DNA of 64,000 nucleotides from Agapetus fuscipes (Eukaryota; Arthropoda; Insecta; Trichoptera; Glossosomatidae). Shown here piece after piece: positions 52,561 to 63,663 of this stretch. Position 1 is the stretch's first letter; the number at the start of each line of letters is the position of its first letter. The notes below the pieces were generated by a model that was given only the letters and a program-made list of their open reading frames with translations, made no database searches and was not told where the DNA came from. The stretch spans positions 9,533,852 through 9,597,851 of the forward strand of contig OX637350.1 of the NCBI GenBank assembly GCA_951799405.1, read 5' to 3'. The translations under genes and the position numbers were made by a program.

Positions 52561-54081
52561 CAAAATCATACACTCTAATTGTATCCGAGAAGTTCTCGCT
52601 CCCCGTGGGTGGCTCGACGGAGGTATAGGCGCAACATTCTGACGTCTTCCTCACATAAGTCTGAAAAACTTGGCCAAGCGTTTTGATAGTTTTCTTAACA
52701 AATTAATACCGTTACTCTGGCAGGTTAAGGCTGGAATTTTGAAGTGTTTTGAACGTTATTATTCCCCTGAAAATTTCGGTTTTCTACATTTACTTAATTT
52801 TGACTTATTACAAGTTCAACATTTTGTTTAAACTTATACTGTGTTGGCTTGTTGTGTAATTGTTTAACTAAATAAATTAAAAATATACTTTTTCTTGTCT
52901 TCAAAGAAAGAAAGAAAGGGGAATTTGTAATATGATATTTAGATGATTTACAAAAACAAGCACAATTTTCTTAAATTAATGTGAAATAGACATTATCTGA
53001 AATAAAATGTGTTGCATAAGTAATTACTTTATTTATTTATTTTGAAATTTCAGTTCAGAAAAAAGTCTTCTTTTTTGCAAAAATCTAACGTAAAATTGCA
53101 TCATTCAAATTCGTTACAAAATTTTCCATCCATGTCGACTTTCTTATATTCAAGAAATATTTTGAAACAAAAGGATAAATTTCTGGGAATGGAGATTATC
53201 ATTTACATATATTTTACAGATTAAAAAAAAATGGCCTCTTTTCAGTTTTTATGTCAATATTTATGATATATCGATTTTAACTAATGAATTTAATAAGAGA
53301 ACGGATTTAATTAACAAAATAATGAAACGTTTATTTAATATATAGTCGTTCTTCGAATCCATGTATTTTCCTACTTTATATCTACAATATTCCAACATAG
53401 ATGTATTTTATATTCACTCTCGCATGTGTGTGTAAAGGTTACGTGATTATTTAGGGCTCATAAACCTTTGTGAAAGGCCGCCGCTTAAAAAGGCCGGCCC
53501 GAGATAAAATGTAATAATTATATTGTTGCCGGGATTGCAATCATCCCCTGAAATATTATTTCTGGTTACATCATATAAAAATTACGAAACGGCCCCTGTT
53601 GTAATTAAAACTAAATCATTAGGGAGCGTCCAGATGTTAGCCTTTGTACTTGCAAAACAAAAGGAAAGCCAAATTTAACTCTAATTCCCATTGTTATAGT
53701 CCTAACAACAATTAAAGGCCCTCTGTGGTCGGCTCTCCCGCACCAAACGAGATTTTCCGAAGGCATTATGAGTTAAATTGCCACAAGGGGGTCCATCCAA
53801 TCCCTCATCAATTACAAAAATTAGATACCTCACGAGCCAACTTGACCTTACCCTGTTTTTAGCGGTTTTGAGGTTATAAATAAACATTTAAATACATGCA
53901 AGCTTACGATTTTAAACAGTTAATGGAGAAAAAAGGGATTAAAAATTACCAAGAAATAGCTTTACACAGATTATTTTGCAGAGCGTAAAAATAATTATCT
54001 AAAAATAAAAAATTAACATAAACTTTGTTTTTTATTACGGCGAGTATATTGAATTTCACGACCGGTTTTGTAAACCATCCG
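52561..54081. other. No gene recognised
   Basis: This is mostly AT-rich DNA. Short GC patches lie at about 52595-52650 and 53465-53500. The minus-strand 61-codon frame at 53702-53887 has no motif. Confidence 0.4.
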
Positions 54082-54406
54082 TTTTTTTTTTTTTTAAGAA
54101 ATCCTGTGCTGGAGACTCCCTAGATTCTAAAGACTCTAGGGGTCTATGACACTTGTTGTAGTGCCGCAGAGGTGTACGAGCTTGGTCGTCGCTACAAAGC
54201 GCCAATACTCAAGCAAGACCCAGTTTCTGTAAGGCTGGATGGACCTTTGGTGACCGGTCATTGGTAAAGGTTTATGAATTTTTCAACCCAGTGAAGAGCA
54301 CATTCGAAATATAAATGGTATATTTTTGTGCTTCGTCGGGATCCGAATCCACAACCTTCCATTTACGAGTCCGAAGTGTTGCCACTACGGACTACAGACC
54401 GGTCCA
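54082..54406 (-). repeat. SINE-C copy, full length, tail B
   Basis: It is nearly identical to 37271-37595: a 14-base T run, 'aagaaatcctgtgctggaga', the switch point after 'cgagcttggtcgtcgc', the body and the head 'gtagtggcaacacttcgg'. The high similarity suggests this tail-B subfamily was active more recently than tail A. Confidence 0.9.
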
Positions 54407-54979
54407 AGATGCCAACGACACGCGGTGTACCTGAGCGGTTACCCATCCAAGCACTGACCACGCCCAATGTTCGTTTGCATCTTCAGGTGGCTAAATTATT
54501 ATTTAAATAATTAATTAACCGGCAGTGGAATTTAATGTCGTTGTACTAAAAAGCAAAGTTGTTTTTATTTTTTTATCTTTTAAGATTAATGATTGATGAA
54601 CTTTATTTCCTAGAGCTCTCTAATAGTATGTAGGTATTAGAACTTTTAAGTTAGTATACTTTGTATTACAGAAATTAGGTAATTCAATAAATTTATTTTT
54701 TTCCTTTTTACAAAAGAGTCGTACAAAGTCAAAGTTCGGGATCAATCCTTTATTTAATACTTTTCAAATATACTTGAAGCATGTTGGTTATCACATTTAC
54801 AACAATTAATATAAGATATAGGACTGTTGCCTCAATAAAACCAGTTTTTCGTCAGATAAACTTTTGGAAACTTGTCTAATCATTTATTTATTTTTGGACT
54901 TCCGATGGACTTCCGATAAAAATAAAGAGGGATATGAAAAATAAACAACAAAATGATGCAATAAAGTCTTATTTCTTAG

Positions 54980-55204
54980 AGTCTTTTTACAATGATGCTG
55001 TACCAGTGTGATGATTTTGTTGTATTTTGGGTATGAGACGCTAATTCTCTTCTGTCTTTGTTTGCTTCAGTAATTGTTATTTTATTAATATTTTTTTAAT
55101 TATATTGTATGGCTAGTTTTAAGTATTGTGTAAGAGTATAAGTACTAAGTCCCAAATGAGTTTATGTAACTCCTGGGAAATGTAAACTTGTTTATATTAT
55201 TTCA

Positions 55205-55247
<43 letters not shown>
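54980..55247 (+). mobile_element. Retrotransposed sequence 3' end with 41-A tail
   Basis: 'gtttatattatttcaataaa' runs into an uninterrupted A run at 55207-55247. An AATAAA directly followed by poly(A) suggests reverse-transcribed mRNA or a LINE 3' UTR. No coding part or TSD was found, so the source is unknown and the 5' border given is arbitrary. Confidence 0.4.
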
Positions 55248-55251
<4 letters not shown>

Positions 55252-55352
55252 TTCCTCGAAAAATATCCAGAGACAAAAAAATGAGTAATTGAAAATATTT
55301 TTTGTAACCCATCTTTAAAACACGTTATAAAAAGTTTTTAAAAAAGTAAGAG

Positions 55353-55478
55353 TATTGGCGCTTTGAAGCGACGACCAAGCTCGTACACCTCTGCGGCACT
55401 ACAACAAGTGTCATAGACCCCCAGACTCTCTAGAATCAAGGGAGTCTCCCGCATAGGATTTCTTAAAAAAAAAAAAAG
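55353..55478 (+). repeat. SINE-C copy, 5' truncated, tail B
   Basis: It begins in the body ('attggcgctttgaagcgacg') and runs through the full tail B ('tacacctctgcggcactac', 'gggagtctcccgcatagg') into a 13-base A run. Confidence 0.88.
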
Positions 55479-56284
55479 ACAAACCCTTATTGCGACCGCT
55501 CAGAAAGTACACTTCAAAATTCCTCCTTTATTTATATATCATGACGTCACAGTGTTGCGGTGCATCCACGTACAAAATAGAGCACCGTCACTTTTCAGAA
55601 CGGCACATACACTATACAGGCACACACAATGGCACTGCAATCTGGGCGCCCCAGTACGGCTGAGGCAACCTTTTATGATATTAAATTTAATAATGTACCG
55701 GCGAGCCCGATGAAATCTCCCACAAGCGCCTCTAAGTAATGACTAACAAAGCAAAATCTTGACCTTCTCGTACCTGTCTGCAATATTCTCACCTCTTCTC
55801 TCTTTGAAGAGCATTTTTTTCTTTTTAATTTTTTCGTGTTTACACAGAGCATTCTTTGTCCGTGTAATATTTCGCCTGCTCTGTGTTGCTGTTTTTAATA
55901 GATATTAAATATTCCGTTTTTTGTGTCTCTCGCGTAAAGCCATTACATAATTTCATTATCATAATAGTTTTAAAGTGTTTTTGTTTTTGTTTTAGAAAAG
56001 CAAAACAATAAACGCAACATATTTCTAAAAAACATGAAATACATGTTTTTCTTCAACATGGATGTTTATTATACTAGAAAACACTGTTAAATTCTTTTTG
56101 TAGTAGCAATGCAATTTTTAAGCAAAAAAATGAGTGAATTTAAGTAGATTAATTCATTTAAAAATTGAGTCAAAATGGAGAACATACTTTATTCTTTTCT
56201 GATATTGAAACCTGCAACGTCCTTGAGGCAATCAAACAAGGATGAATTGTTTTTTTATAACCAAACTGTAAACGTACAACAAGG
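55479..56284. other. No gene recognised; one CRE palindrome
   Basis: TGACGTCA lies at 55542-55549 in a GC-richer patch (about 55490-55770). Confidence 0.35.
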
Positions 56285-56360
56285 GTGTCTAATTAGGACG
56301 CTTACGAAACCAACGAAACGTCACGAAGAAAATAATTTCTTCAATGACGGTTCGCTTAAT
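56285..56360 (+). repeat. Penelope-like terminal fragment, family 2
   Basis: 'cgaaaccaacgaaacgtcac' then 'aataatttcttcaatgacgg' and 'ttcgcttaataatcc' matches the family-2 block. Confidence 0.4.
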
Positions 56361-56599
56361 AATCCAATTTCTAAATTACTTTATTTGAAAAAATGTAAAA
56401 AAACAGTGATTTTAGTTCAAATTCAGTCTCAGGTAAATTTACTACAAAAATTAAAATTATAAAACAATAAACAAGGTAAGTTCGAGATTGTTTCAAATAC
56501 ACTCTGAAATTAAACTCAAATCTTACGTCACTTCTTACATGCCAATACTTCTTCTCCTTCCAAAACCAATTTATATTTGCCTTTCATTACTCGCATCAA

Positions 56600-56690
56600 A
56601 CGCACCAGATTACGAAACCATTAAGCCGGAAGAGCGTCGCGGCGCCTGCGCGTGACGCCGCCTCGTCAGATGTCAAAATTCCAAGTCATC
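56600..56690. other. GC-rich patch
   Basis: 'agagcgtcgcggcgcctgcg' and 'cgtgacgccgcctcgtcaga' stand out from AT-rich flanks. It is single copy here. The function is unknown. Confidence 0.3.
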
Positions 56691-56737
56691 TTTACTTATT
56701 TATTCCCTTATAATTACATCTCAATCCAGTACGCCGA

Positions 56738-56880
56738 GTATAAAATTATACGTCAACACTCAATCGTGAGGTTTCACAAGAATTTAAACGCTCACTGGAG
56801 GAGCTTTTTTAGTTTGTATACATTTTTGTGTGGTTGAGTTTAAACGTATTGTTGTATACTTGAAGTATAGATCAAAGCAG
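56738..56880. repeat. MITE-1 copy
   Basis: 'cgagtataaaattatacgtc', 'tttaaacgctcactggagga', 'gtggttgagtttaaacgtat' and 'atacttgaagtata' follow family order, with complementary ends. Confidence 0.6.
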
Positions 56881-57773
56881 CTTTTGCCGGCAAGAAAGCT
56901 TCAGACTTCTTGGAGCTTTTTAATTAAAGGCAATGGTGACGAGAGAGTCGGAAAACACACGCAAAGTGATCTCCATCAATTGATTAATTAAAATTCTTCA
57001 CTATGTATGGAGTTTCTTCAAGATGCCCCTCTAAGTAAAATGCTTTACGGAAGACATTGTTTACTATTTAAGGTAAATCCTGAGTAGGATTTTTTGTTGT
57101 TGATTTTTTCATGGATTTTCAATATCAACATTCTCAAAATTGCTACTTTTGTTGACCTCAGAGCGGGAACTTTTGAATCTCCAGAGTAGTCGAAGGTAAA
57201 TTATTATGTATTTTTTTCAAGGTATACAATATGAAAAAGTATATATTTTAGGTAAAATTAATAAAGCAAAAGGTCTCTTGTATGCTAAGCAAATGCTTTA
57301 TCTAATGAGCTTTCAATTCGAATTGCTTTAAAAATAGTTTGTAGTATATGATTACAATCAAATATTCAAAAATATTCTTGAAGCTGATAAAATCCTTTTT
57401 TATACAAGTATATTGCCTTATTGTTGGAGTTATTAATTGGAATACACGATATTTAGGTAATTTATTCATGAAACATATTAATTGTTTTGAAAATCAAATA
57501 AGACTAATCACCTCCGTGCGATTACATATTTTACCTGGCGCTTTATAATGTCCAGAAATAAATCTTCAAACACAAAACAAGCACAGTAACTTAAAAATGC
57601 TATCAAGATTCTTGTGAAAAAATAAACGATCGTGATTGTTTAACTTAACACGGGGCATTCGTGTTTACTTTCAATGATTAAAAAAAGTTTGAAGAGCACA
57701 ATGAGAAAGAAAATACGTCAAACAGACCACGTTGTAAGATGGTTTTAATTATTTAGTAATAATAAATAATATG
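56881..57773. other. AT-rich sequence, no feature recognised
   Basis: Frames are I/K/N/F rich and without motif. Confidence 0.4.
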
Positions 57774-57959
57774 AGGATGATTTATTTTGTGAGTGCTATC
57801 TTTGTGTGAATCACACCTCAAGAGTCCTATAGTCCAAGAGAGTATATCGGTGTTTCAACCCAGCGAAGAGCATATTTAAAAATATAAATGGTGCATTTCT
57901 TGGGCTTCGCCGAGATTCGAACCCACGACCTTCTATTTACCACTAGACAACGGACCGGT
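57774..57959 (-). repeat. SINE-C copy, internally deleted, tail A
   Basis: Tail A 'tgaatcacacctcaagagtc' joins directly to 'tttcaacccagcgaagagca' with the middle of the body missing. The head with B box 'cgagattcgaacccacgacc' is kept. Confidence 0.8.
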
Positions 57960-58244
57960 TAAATAATGATGCCGGCAAACATCTAGAAAATTTATGATGA
58001 CCTTTTTAAAAATCTAAATAGACCTATTATAAGATACGGAACACAACAATCAGTACCTTTGTTTCAACTCTTAAAGACATGTGTTATCTTTGTTACAACT
58101 TATTTTATTTGTTTTGGAAAACGACAGTGCAATATAATTTAAAAATGAAAAAAAAAACATCTGTCAGTTTAACAAGTAAAAGCTAAAACGTACATTCGCA
58201 CTGTAGTTCAAGCTGGTAGTATAAACTTTAGTAAATTAGTTAAC

Positions 58245-58376
58245 CTTTAGACTATTACCTCGTTTTCTGACTATGAATGTAGTAAAATCACCATTCTTAA
58301 CTCAACAAATCTTTGGACTATTAACAAGTTTTCTGACTATGAGGGTAGTAAAATCATCATTCTTAACTCAACAAAT
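58245..58376. repeat. 66-bp tandem duplication
   Basis: Two units start at 58245 and 58311 and share 'ttttctgactatga' and 'attcttaactcaacaaat'. About six differences separate them. Confidence 0.85.
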
Positions 58377-58844
58377 CACCATTTGATCTTGGTACATTTC
58401 AAGTCGATTACCGGCAAATTAATATGTTTTAAAATTGCTGGAATTCGCGACAATTTACGAGCAAGATAAGCGGATCACGCGCTCGGTTTTATTAACGAGC
58501 CCACGATAAGCGGCTGACGAACAACTTTTTCGTGTACAAGTGTTTTATTGCAAAGTTGCCCTCTTCACATGAACAAAACAACTGTTGTTTTTCAATGATA
58601 AAACCTGCATACTAGGTTTGTATTTTAAACAACACAGAGTTAAAGTAAAATGCTTACATTGAAAAAAATAATAATTTAATCTTTTTATGTTGTTATTTTT
58701 TTTAAAACGTTCATATTGTTACGATTTGCTTAACTTCAATAAAATAAAACTTCGATTTATTTTATTTTTTACAATTTATATTAAGATTCAATCACATTTG
58801 GTTTACAATTAGCTTTTTTACTTGTTGACACAACAATCACTTTA

Positions 58845-58925
58845 TTCGGGCTATGTAGCCGTGGTCTGGTTGATTCTTTCCGAACAGTTTCGCCCATTGC
58901 TCCGATGGGCATTATCAGCGGTTGG
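58845..58925 (-). repeat. Hammerhead-like / Penelope-like terminal motif, family 6
   Basis: Minus strand 'ctgataatgcccatcggagc' then 'aatgggcgaaactgttcgg'. The CCCAT/ATGGG stem flanked by CTGATAATG and CGAAAC repeats the layout of the other families, but the stem-III palindrome is not kept. Confidence 0.45.
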
Positions 58926-59147
58926 CTAGTCGCTGTGATCTTCTTACAGGATCTGCTGTACTAGAAACAACACCAGCCTTTGGATTGAAGAAAGGAAGGA
59001 AGCTTCAATGTACAGCTTTTGTACTTTCTCGCTCAACGGCTGTGGTACTCATCCACCTTCAACTTGCCATCTCTATGTATAGGTGAATAAGAGCTACTCT
59101 GGCATACACCTGACCATACTAAATCTTCCTGATTAGAAGGTTTGAGC

Positions 59148-59205
59148 GAACACTAGTACAACCATCGAAATACCTACGTCACACAAGTAAGTAAAAACGC
59201 ACAGA
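59148..59205 (+). repeat. Short dispersed repeat shared with 19.56 kb
   Basis: 'gagcgaacactagtacaacc', 'aaatacctacgtcacacaag' and 'taagtaaaaacgca' match 19569-19632. Confidence 0.5.
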
Positions 59206-59474
59206 CACACAATCATTAGTAAACATACACAGACATGCAATCATACATTCGTAACAATATCAATAAGAAAAATAAATGTCGATGACGCGACGTGTTAGGC
59301 AGAGAAGAATTTCTTAGCTGAGGAACGTCGGGGACTAGACTTGAGAGGACCGTGAAGGAGCTGTTTAGAGCTAATATTTAAATAGCATTCTTCTTCTTAT
59401 GCTTTTACTCACATTATAATGGTATTTATTTTATACCTTACGCCAACCACTTTGAGAGCTAATATATCATCTTA

Positions 59475-59600
59475 TACAATAATAATAATAATTCAGGATT
59501 TTTATAGCGCCTTTTCATGACTCTTGGTCATTCCAAATCCGACAATACAATACATACAATCACACAAAAAAATTAAAAGGTGTTAAGAACCCATTACATA
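59475..59600 (-). repeat. Possible LINE 3' end (AAT-repeat type)
   Basis: A short ATA/AAT repeat is followed by 'caggatttttatagcgcctt' and 'ttcatgactcttggtcattc'. This is a style seen at CR1-type 3' ends in invertebrates. It is weak and based on style only. Confidence 0.2.
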
Positions 59601-60067
59601 TATTTTTGTAATATTGTCTCAGTCTGGAAAAGCCTTATTAAAGGAAAAATTTAAACCCTTATATGAAAAAAAATGTATATTTTTTAATTTTGGGACATTT
59701 TAAATGTGTACCCAACTCTGTTAGAACGACCGTTCACACACTTTTACGTTATAGTCGCGTAAAAAATAACTTTGACACGTCACGTAGTAATCGTGGAGCA
59801 CATGTGGACCACGTAAATAATCGTGCAGTGGCTACACAACACCGCACACTCTGTAAAACACGCAATTCTCGTGGAGTGGCGTGCTTTTGTTTTTGCATGG
59901 CGCCCTTAAAAATATTCACCCCCAGTGTCGGCGATCACAAAAGTGTCATGAATATGTTGTACACTGTCTGATGGCTGGTAACGAACAAAAAAAGTTGGGT
60001 TTAAGAGTGTAAATATTTCATTTTTTTGTTAATAATTCTTCTGATCGTTAATTTTTCATTACTGTTC

Positions 60068-60130
60068 TTGATTTTAGTCTTGTATGAGCCTGAAATTCCA
60101 TGCTGCGAAAAATTGGATCACTTATGTTTC
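60068..60130 (+). repeat. SINE-A copy, 5' part, interrupted
   Basis: 'cttgtatgagcctgaaattc' and 'gaaaaattggatcacttatg' then 'tttcgg' follow SINE-A. The copy breaks there and resumes at about 60271. Confidence 0.6.
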
Positions 60131-60270
60131 GGCAGGTTGGTGTCAGACCGTTTACCCGTATAAATAAATAGGTCTCGAATCGACACATTCGACTCCTTCG
60201 GGAAAATACTGGAAAGAAGTTGCTCTATGTGTGTAGCATAATTGCGTTTTTTATTTTGCAAAAAAAAACA
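60131..60270 (+). repeat. SINE-B 3' part, inserted in a SINE-A
   Basis: 'ggttggtgtcagaccgttta', 'cgactccttcgggaaaatac' and 'tgtgtagcataattgcgttt' are the SINE-B 3' half, ending in 'ttgcaaaaaaaa'. It is 5' truncated and sits between two parts of one SINE-A. Confidence 0.7.
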
Positions 60271-60425
60271 CCCCTGTTGCAGGAAAAATCGTCAACTTTT
60301 GCTGGTTAAATAAATGTTCACTTGTCAGGTTCTGATCTTATTCTATTCATATCCATGCAACATGTGTAAGCGCGACTTACACTTGTTAGCTATTGAAGAT
60401 TTATTACATATCTTTATTATAATAT
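60271..60425 (+). repeat. SINE-A copy, 3' part, resumed
   Basis: 'cacccctgttgcaggaaaaa' and 'tgcaacatgtgtaagcgcga' then 'agatttattacatatcttta' continue the SINE-A interrupted at 60130. Confidence 0.65.
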
Positions 60426-60807
60426 ATCTGTGAATGAACATAAGAATTATTTTAGTAGTTGTATTAACAAAGTCCCTATACCTCTGACACAGGTTTTCTT
60501 GTTCAGATAAGAAGCTACTTCCAAAAATTCTACCACGAATTTTTACTTGCGTGTAACGCACAACGTTTAAAACGAACCTGGTGAAATATTAAAACAATGG
60601 TAGAATTGAAACCGAAAACTTTTTTTCATGATTTATGTGCAATAATAATTTTGGGTACGAAAAATATAATGAATCAAAAATTCGGCGACTGTATGGTAAT
60701 AAAGCAAAGTTATAATTCGATTAGTGAAATTGGACCCACTTCTGTTAAAACTTAATAAATAAATTACGCAGAATGGGAGACAGTCGAAGAAGTTTTCGTT
60801 TTGTGCT

Positions 60808-60861
60808 CTCTCTGTCTCTGTCTTTCTTCTCTCTACTTTTTTTCTCGCTCTCTCTCTTTTT
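60808..60861. repeat. CT-rich tract
   Basis: This is an imperfect (CT)n/(T)n pyrimidine tract. The minus-strand frame across it is an arginine/glutamate-rich artefact. Confidence 0.8.
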
Positions 60862-61027
60862 TCCATGTTATGGAATGCGTAGAACATATTTTTGAATCGG
60901 AAAAAACCTTTGTGGTGCCCACATAGACATATTTAAAAAAAACTTCCACATTAACGTATTGAGAAAAAGTAGAATATTGTATTTCATAGCTTAGATTGTT
61001 GACAGTTTATTATTAGAGAGAACTAAA

Positions 61028-61175
61028 AAAAACTGCAACAAAGCTGCACATATGATACAACTTCTTACCACAATGTCTACAAAGAGGTCACAGGTAAGTA
61101 GGTAAAGGGGCCGGCCTTGCACCAAACACTTCCCATGGGGATTTCTCAACTCTCAAGAAACAGCTTCTCATTTGT
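61028..61175 (-). repeat. SINE-B copy, 3' body only
   Basis: 'caacaaagctgcacatatga' and 'aaggggccggccttgcacca' then 'aacacttcccatggggattt' follow the SINE-B 3' half. The head is missing. Confidence 0.65.
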
Positions 61176-61539
61176 TTTGAAGTCAAGTATTTGTTTACAT
61201 TTTCACTGAACTTTATTTTTAATTTTTCGAATATCAACGTGAGCCCAAATTTTGAACCTATTTCTAAAAAAATCTGGCAAATGAATAAAAGGTTGGTATC
61301 ACATTTTCTTTTATCAACATATTTTCATTTCGTTCCAAATATTGTTATTTGATGGCTGATAAAATAACATTGAAATTAAATAAAACAAAACATATCGAAC
61401 CAAGAGATGAGATACAAACTATCACAAGAGACAGCTGATGGCAGGAATCTGTCAAATCCTGTAATGGCAGCCGACGTATTCCATGACCTCTGACATTCCC
61501 GACAAAAATGAAATGAAAAATCCTCTATTCTCCAAGTAC

Positions 61540-61690
61540 GTAAACTTTACTCTCAAACCCAACCGAAGCGTTTTTTTCAAAAAATTATCAACCAAAAACA
61601 GCGCCTCTAGTGAGCGTTCAAGTATTTTTATACATTTTGGTAAAACTCTCTGGTTGAGCTTTAAATATGGGGGGCTGGATAAAAAGTTTT
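61540..61690. repeat. MITE-1 copy
   Basis: 'aaccgaagcgtttttttcaa', 'agcgcctctagtgagcgttc' and 'ctggttgagctttaaatatg' follow family order. The 69-codon frame across it is incidental. Confidence 0.55.
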
Positions 61691-61909
61691 GAAGAGGAAG
61701 GGCCGATCACTTTAATAATGGCGTAATTTCACTGGCAAAGGAATGTGGGCCTGGTGGTGTCAGGGAGCGAAGATTTGTTTGAATCTGGAATCGCGTTCCA
61801 AGACGTTCCTTTTTTTGAATGAGCATCTCATTTGAAAAAAGTTTTAAATCTAATTAGCGCCTCTGGCGGTTACTCAAAGTATTATATCGGCTTGTTTTGT
61901 ATTTATTTC

Positions 61910-62151
61910 TATAATCTATAATCTATAATCTAATCTGCAAGGATATGTAAGCATTTAAGGCTCATATGAAATGCATGCCTACAGACAGCACATGTAGGTT
62001 CGCGCCTACACATTCTGCATGTGTGCATACAAATAAAGAAAACCTCACATGGACATAAACCTTGCAACTCCTGCCGCCGTTCCCTGAACCGGGGTGGCAT
62101 TGGCAAAAGTGAACGGTGTGTCAGCCTCGTACCAACCTATCAGTCAAGGAC
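61910..62151 (-). repeat. SINE-A copy, full length, moderately diverged
   Basis: Tail 'ataatctataatctaatctg', core 'gtggcattggcaaaagtgaa' and 5' end 'caacctatcagtcaagga' on the minus strand. Confidence 0.87.
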
Positions 62152-62584
62152 TTTTTTAATTATTTTTTTACCATTTTTGTTGTTCATATTATTTTATATC
62201 ATGCTTGATCCATTGTTGAGCCTTTGGAAACCTACTCTTAGCTCTATCATACATCTTTTTTCGGAGAAAAAGTTTTTCTTATTTTATAATCTAACTAATT
62301 ACTTAACAATTTTTTCATACGTTTTTGAGATTTTCTATTTTGATATATTTTGTACGCTCAGAAATGTTCACATACTGCATAGTCATGTTGTGAAAATTCT
62401 AGACTCATTTAGTGCTATTTACAAAACATTTGATCCATAGCTGATCTACGAATCATCGATTTTTTGTATGGAAAATTCACTTTAGGCTGCAGATGAGGCA
62501 TGGCTTTACTGTTTGAAGATAACACTGACTGTTGTCCCCAAATATGTAAGTCGCATGTGAAACTTTTTTTTACACGTAAAAACA
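62152..62584. other. No feature recognised
   Basis: This is T-rich DNA. A 139-codon F/L/I-rich frame (62021-62440) begins inside a SINE-A and has no recognisable domain. Confidence 0.4.
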
Positions 62585-62662
62585 TCTCTAACACTCTTGG
62601 TGGGGATCAAACCTTAGCCTTTCAGTTCCAACAACTAAGTTATCGACCTGACATCAGCTTAA
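62585..62662 (-). repeat. SINE-B tRNA-like head only
   Basis: Minus strand 'caggtcgataacttagttgt' (A-box region) and 'aaggtttgatccccaccaag' (B-box region) with 'agagtgttagagatgtttt'. The body is missing. Confidence 0.6.
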
Positions 62663-63492
62663 ATAACGTTTTCATGTATTTTCATATTTATAAACCTTTG
62701 AACCGCAAATATATTACGAGTATGTATTCATTTCTTTTGAAGATGTACAAAGCACCCCATTCCCCCATTAATAACATCAAATATCGTCGTATACATTTCC
62801 CCAAATGTAATTATTTGGTTCCATCATTAATCTGCGGTAAGTAGGCAGCAAGAATTATATACGAAATTCAATCAAAGTGTATCTCCATTTTTGGCTATAA
62901 GAAATCGCTGATTCGTTTATTATATGGGATGAAATAAACAGAGAATTCCCCGAAAATTCGGATCAAAATTTCGTTATTTCCTTCGATTCAAAGGCCTTTA
63001 TGGACGTTAATTATTTTTGGCAAAACAAAGGCTAGAAAGATCTACTTTGACTCTTGACTGATTTTATTCCTTTCATACATTTATTCACGGAGCCTCTTTG
63101 TACGGCAGGGAGCGCACTTGAGCTCGTATTTAAAATCTTGTACATGGAATTGGGAAATCATTTCATTCCAATGCTCAACTCACATTTTGATAAATCATCA
63201 AAAGATTGAAATGTTCAAGTTTGGAGATTAATTTTTAAGCTTATATTCATATAGTTTTGTTCATTTGGGAATAAAGAAACATCAGAAGTATCAATTGTAG
63301 GTACACACAGATGGAATATTTAAACGAAAAAACTAACATCTGTGCCAAAAAAAAACATTCTCTTCCTTAAATTCAAAGACTCTTTTCTATTTTGGTTTTA
63401 CATTTTATCTAAGTTACATAAGTAAGTAAATAAACATTAAAAATTCAACCACCGTTAACCACCGAACCCTGAAAAATATTAAAAATTCAAAT
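62663..63492. other. No feature recognised
   Basis: AT-rich DNA. The frame ending at 62844 has no motif. Confidence 0.4.
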
Positions 63493-63663
63493 TAATTGTA
63501 TGTTCACAAGCAGGCACACGTGAATTCGTGGTTACACACACTGCATGTGTACTTACAAAATTAAAACCCAAATCTCAAATCAACAGACACCCTGCAATTT
63601 TACCGATTTCCTTAAAATAGGTGTGAGCAAAATGATAAAATTTTCACAGTATAGGTGGTAATC
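63493..63663 (-). repeat. SINE-A copy, diverged and truncated
   Basis: 'gttcacaagcaggcacacgt', 'gtgtacttacaaaattaaaa' and 'cacagtataggtggta' keep family order. The TTAGA tail and the last bases of the 5' end are missing. Confidence 0.7.

Noticed and set aside
62021..62440. 139-codon frame rich in F, L and I, resembling a membrane protein
   Set aside because: It starts inside a SINE-A and continues into T-rich DNA. The hydrophobicity follows from base composition.
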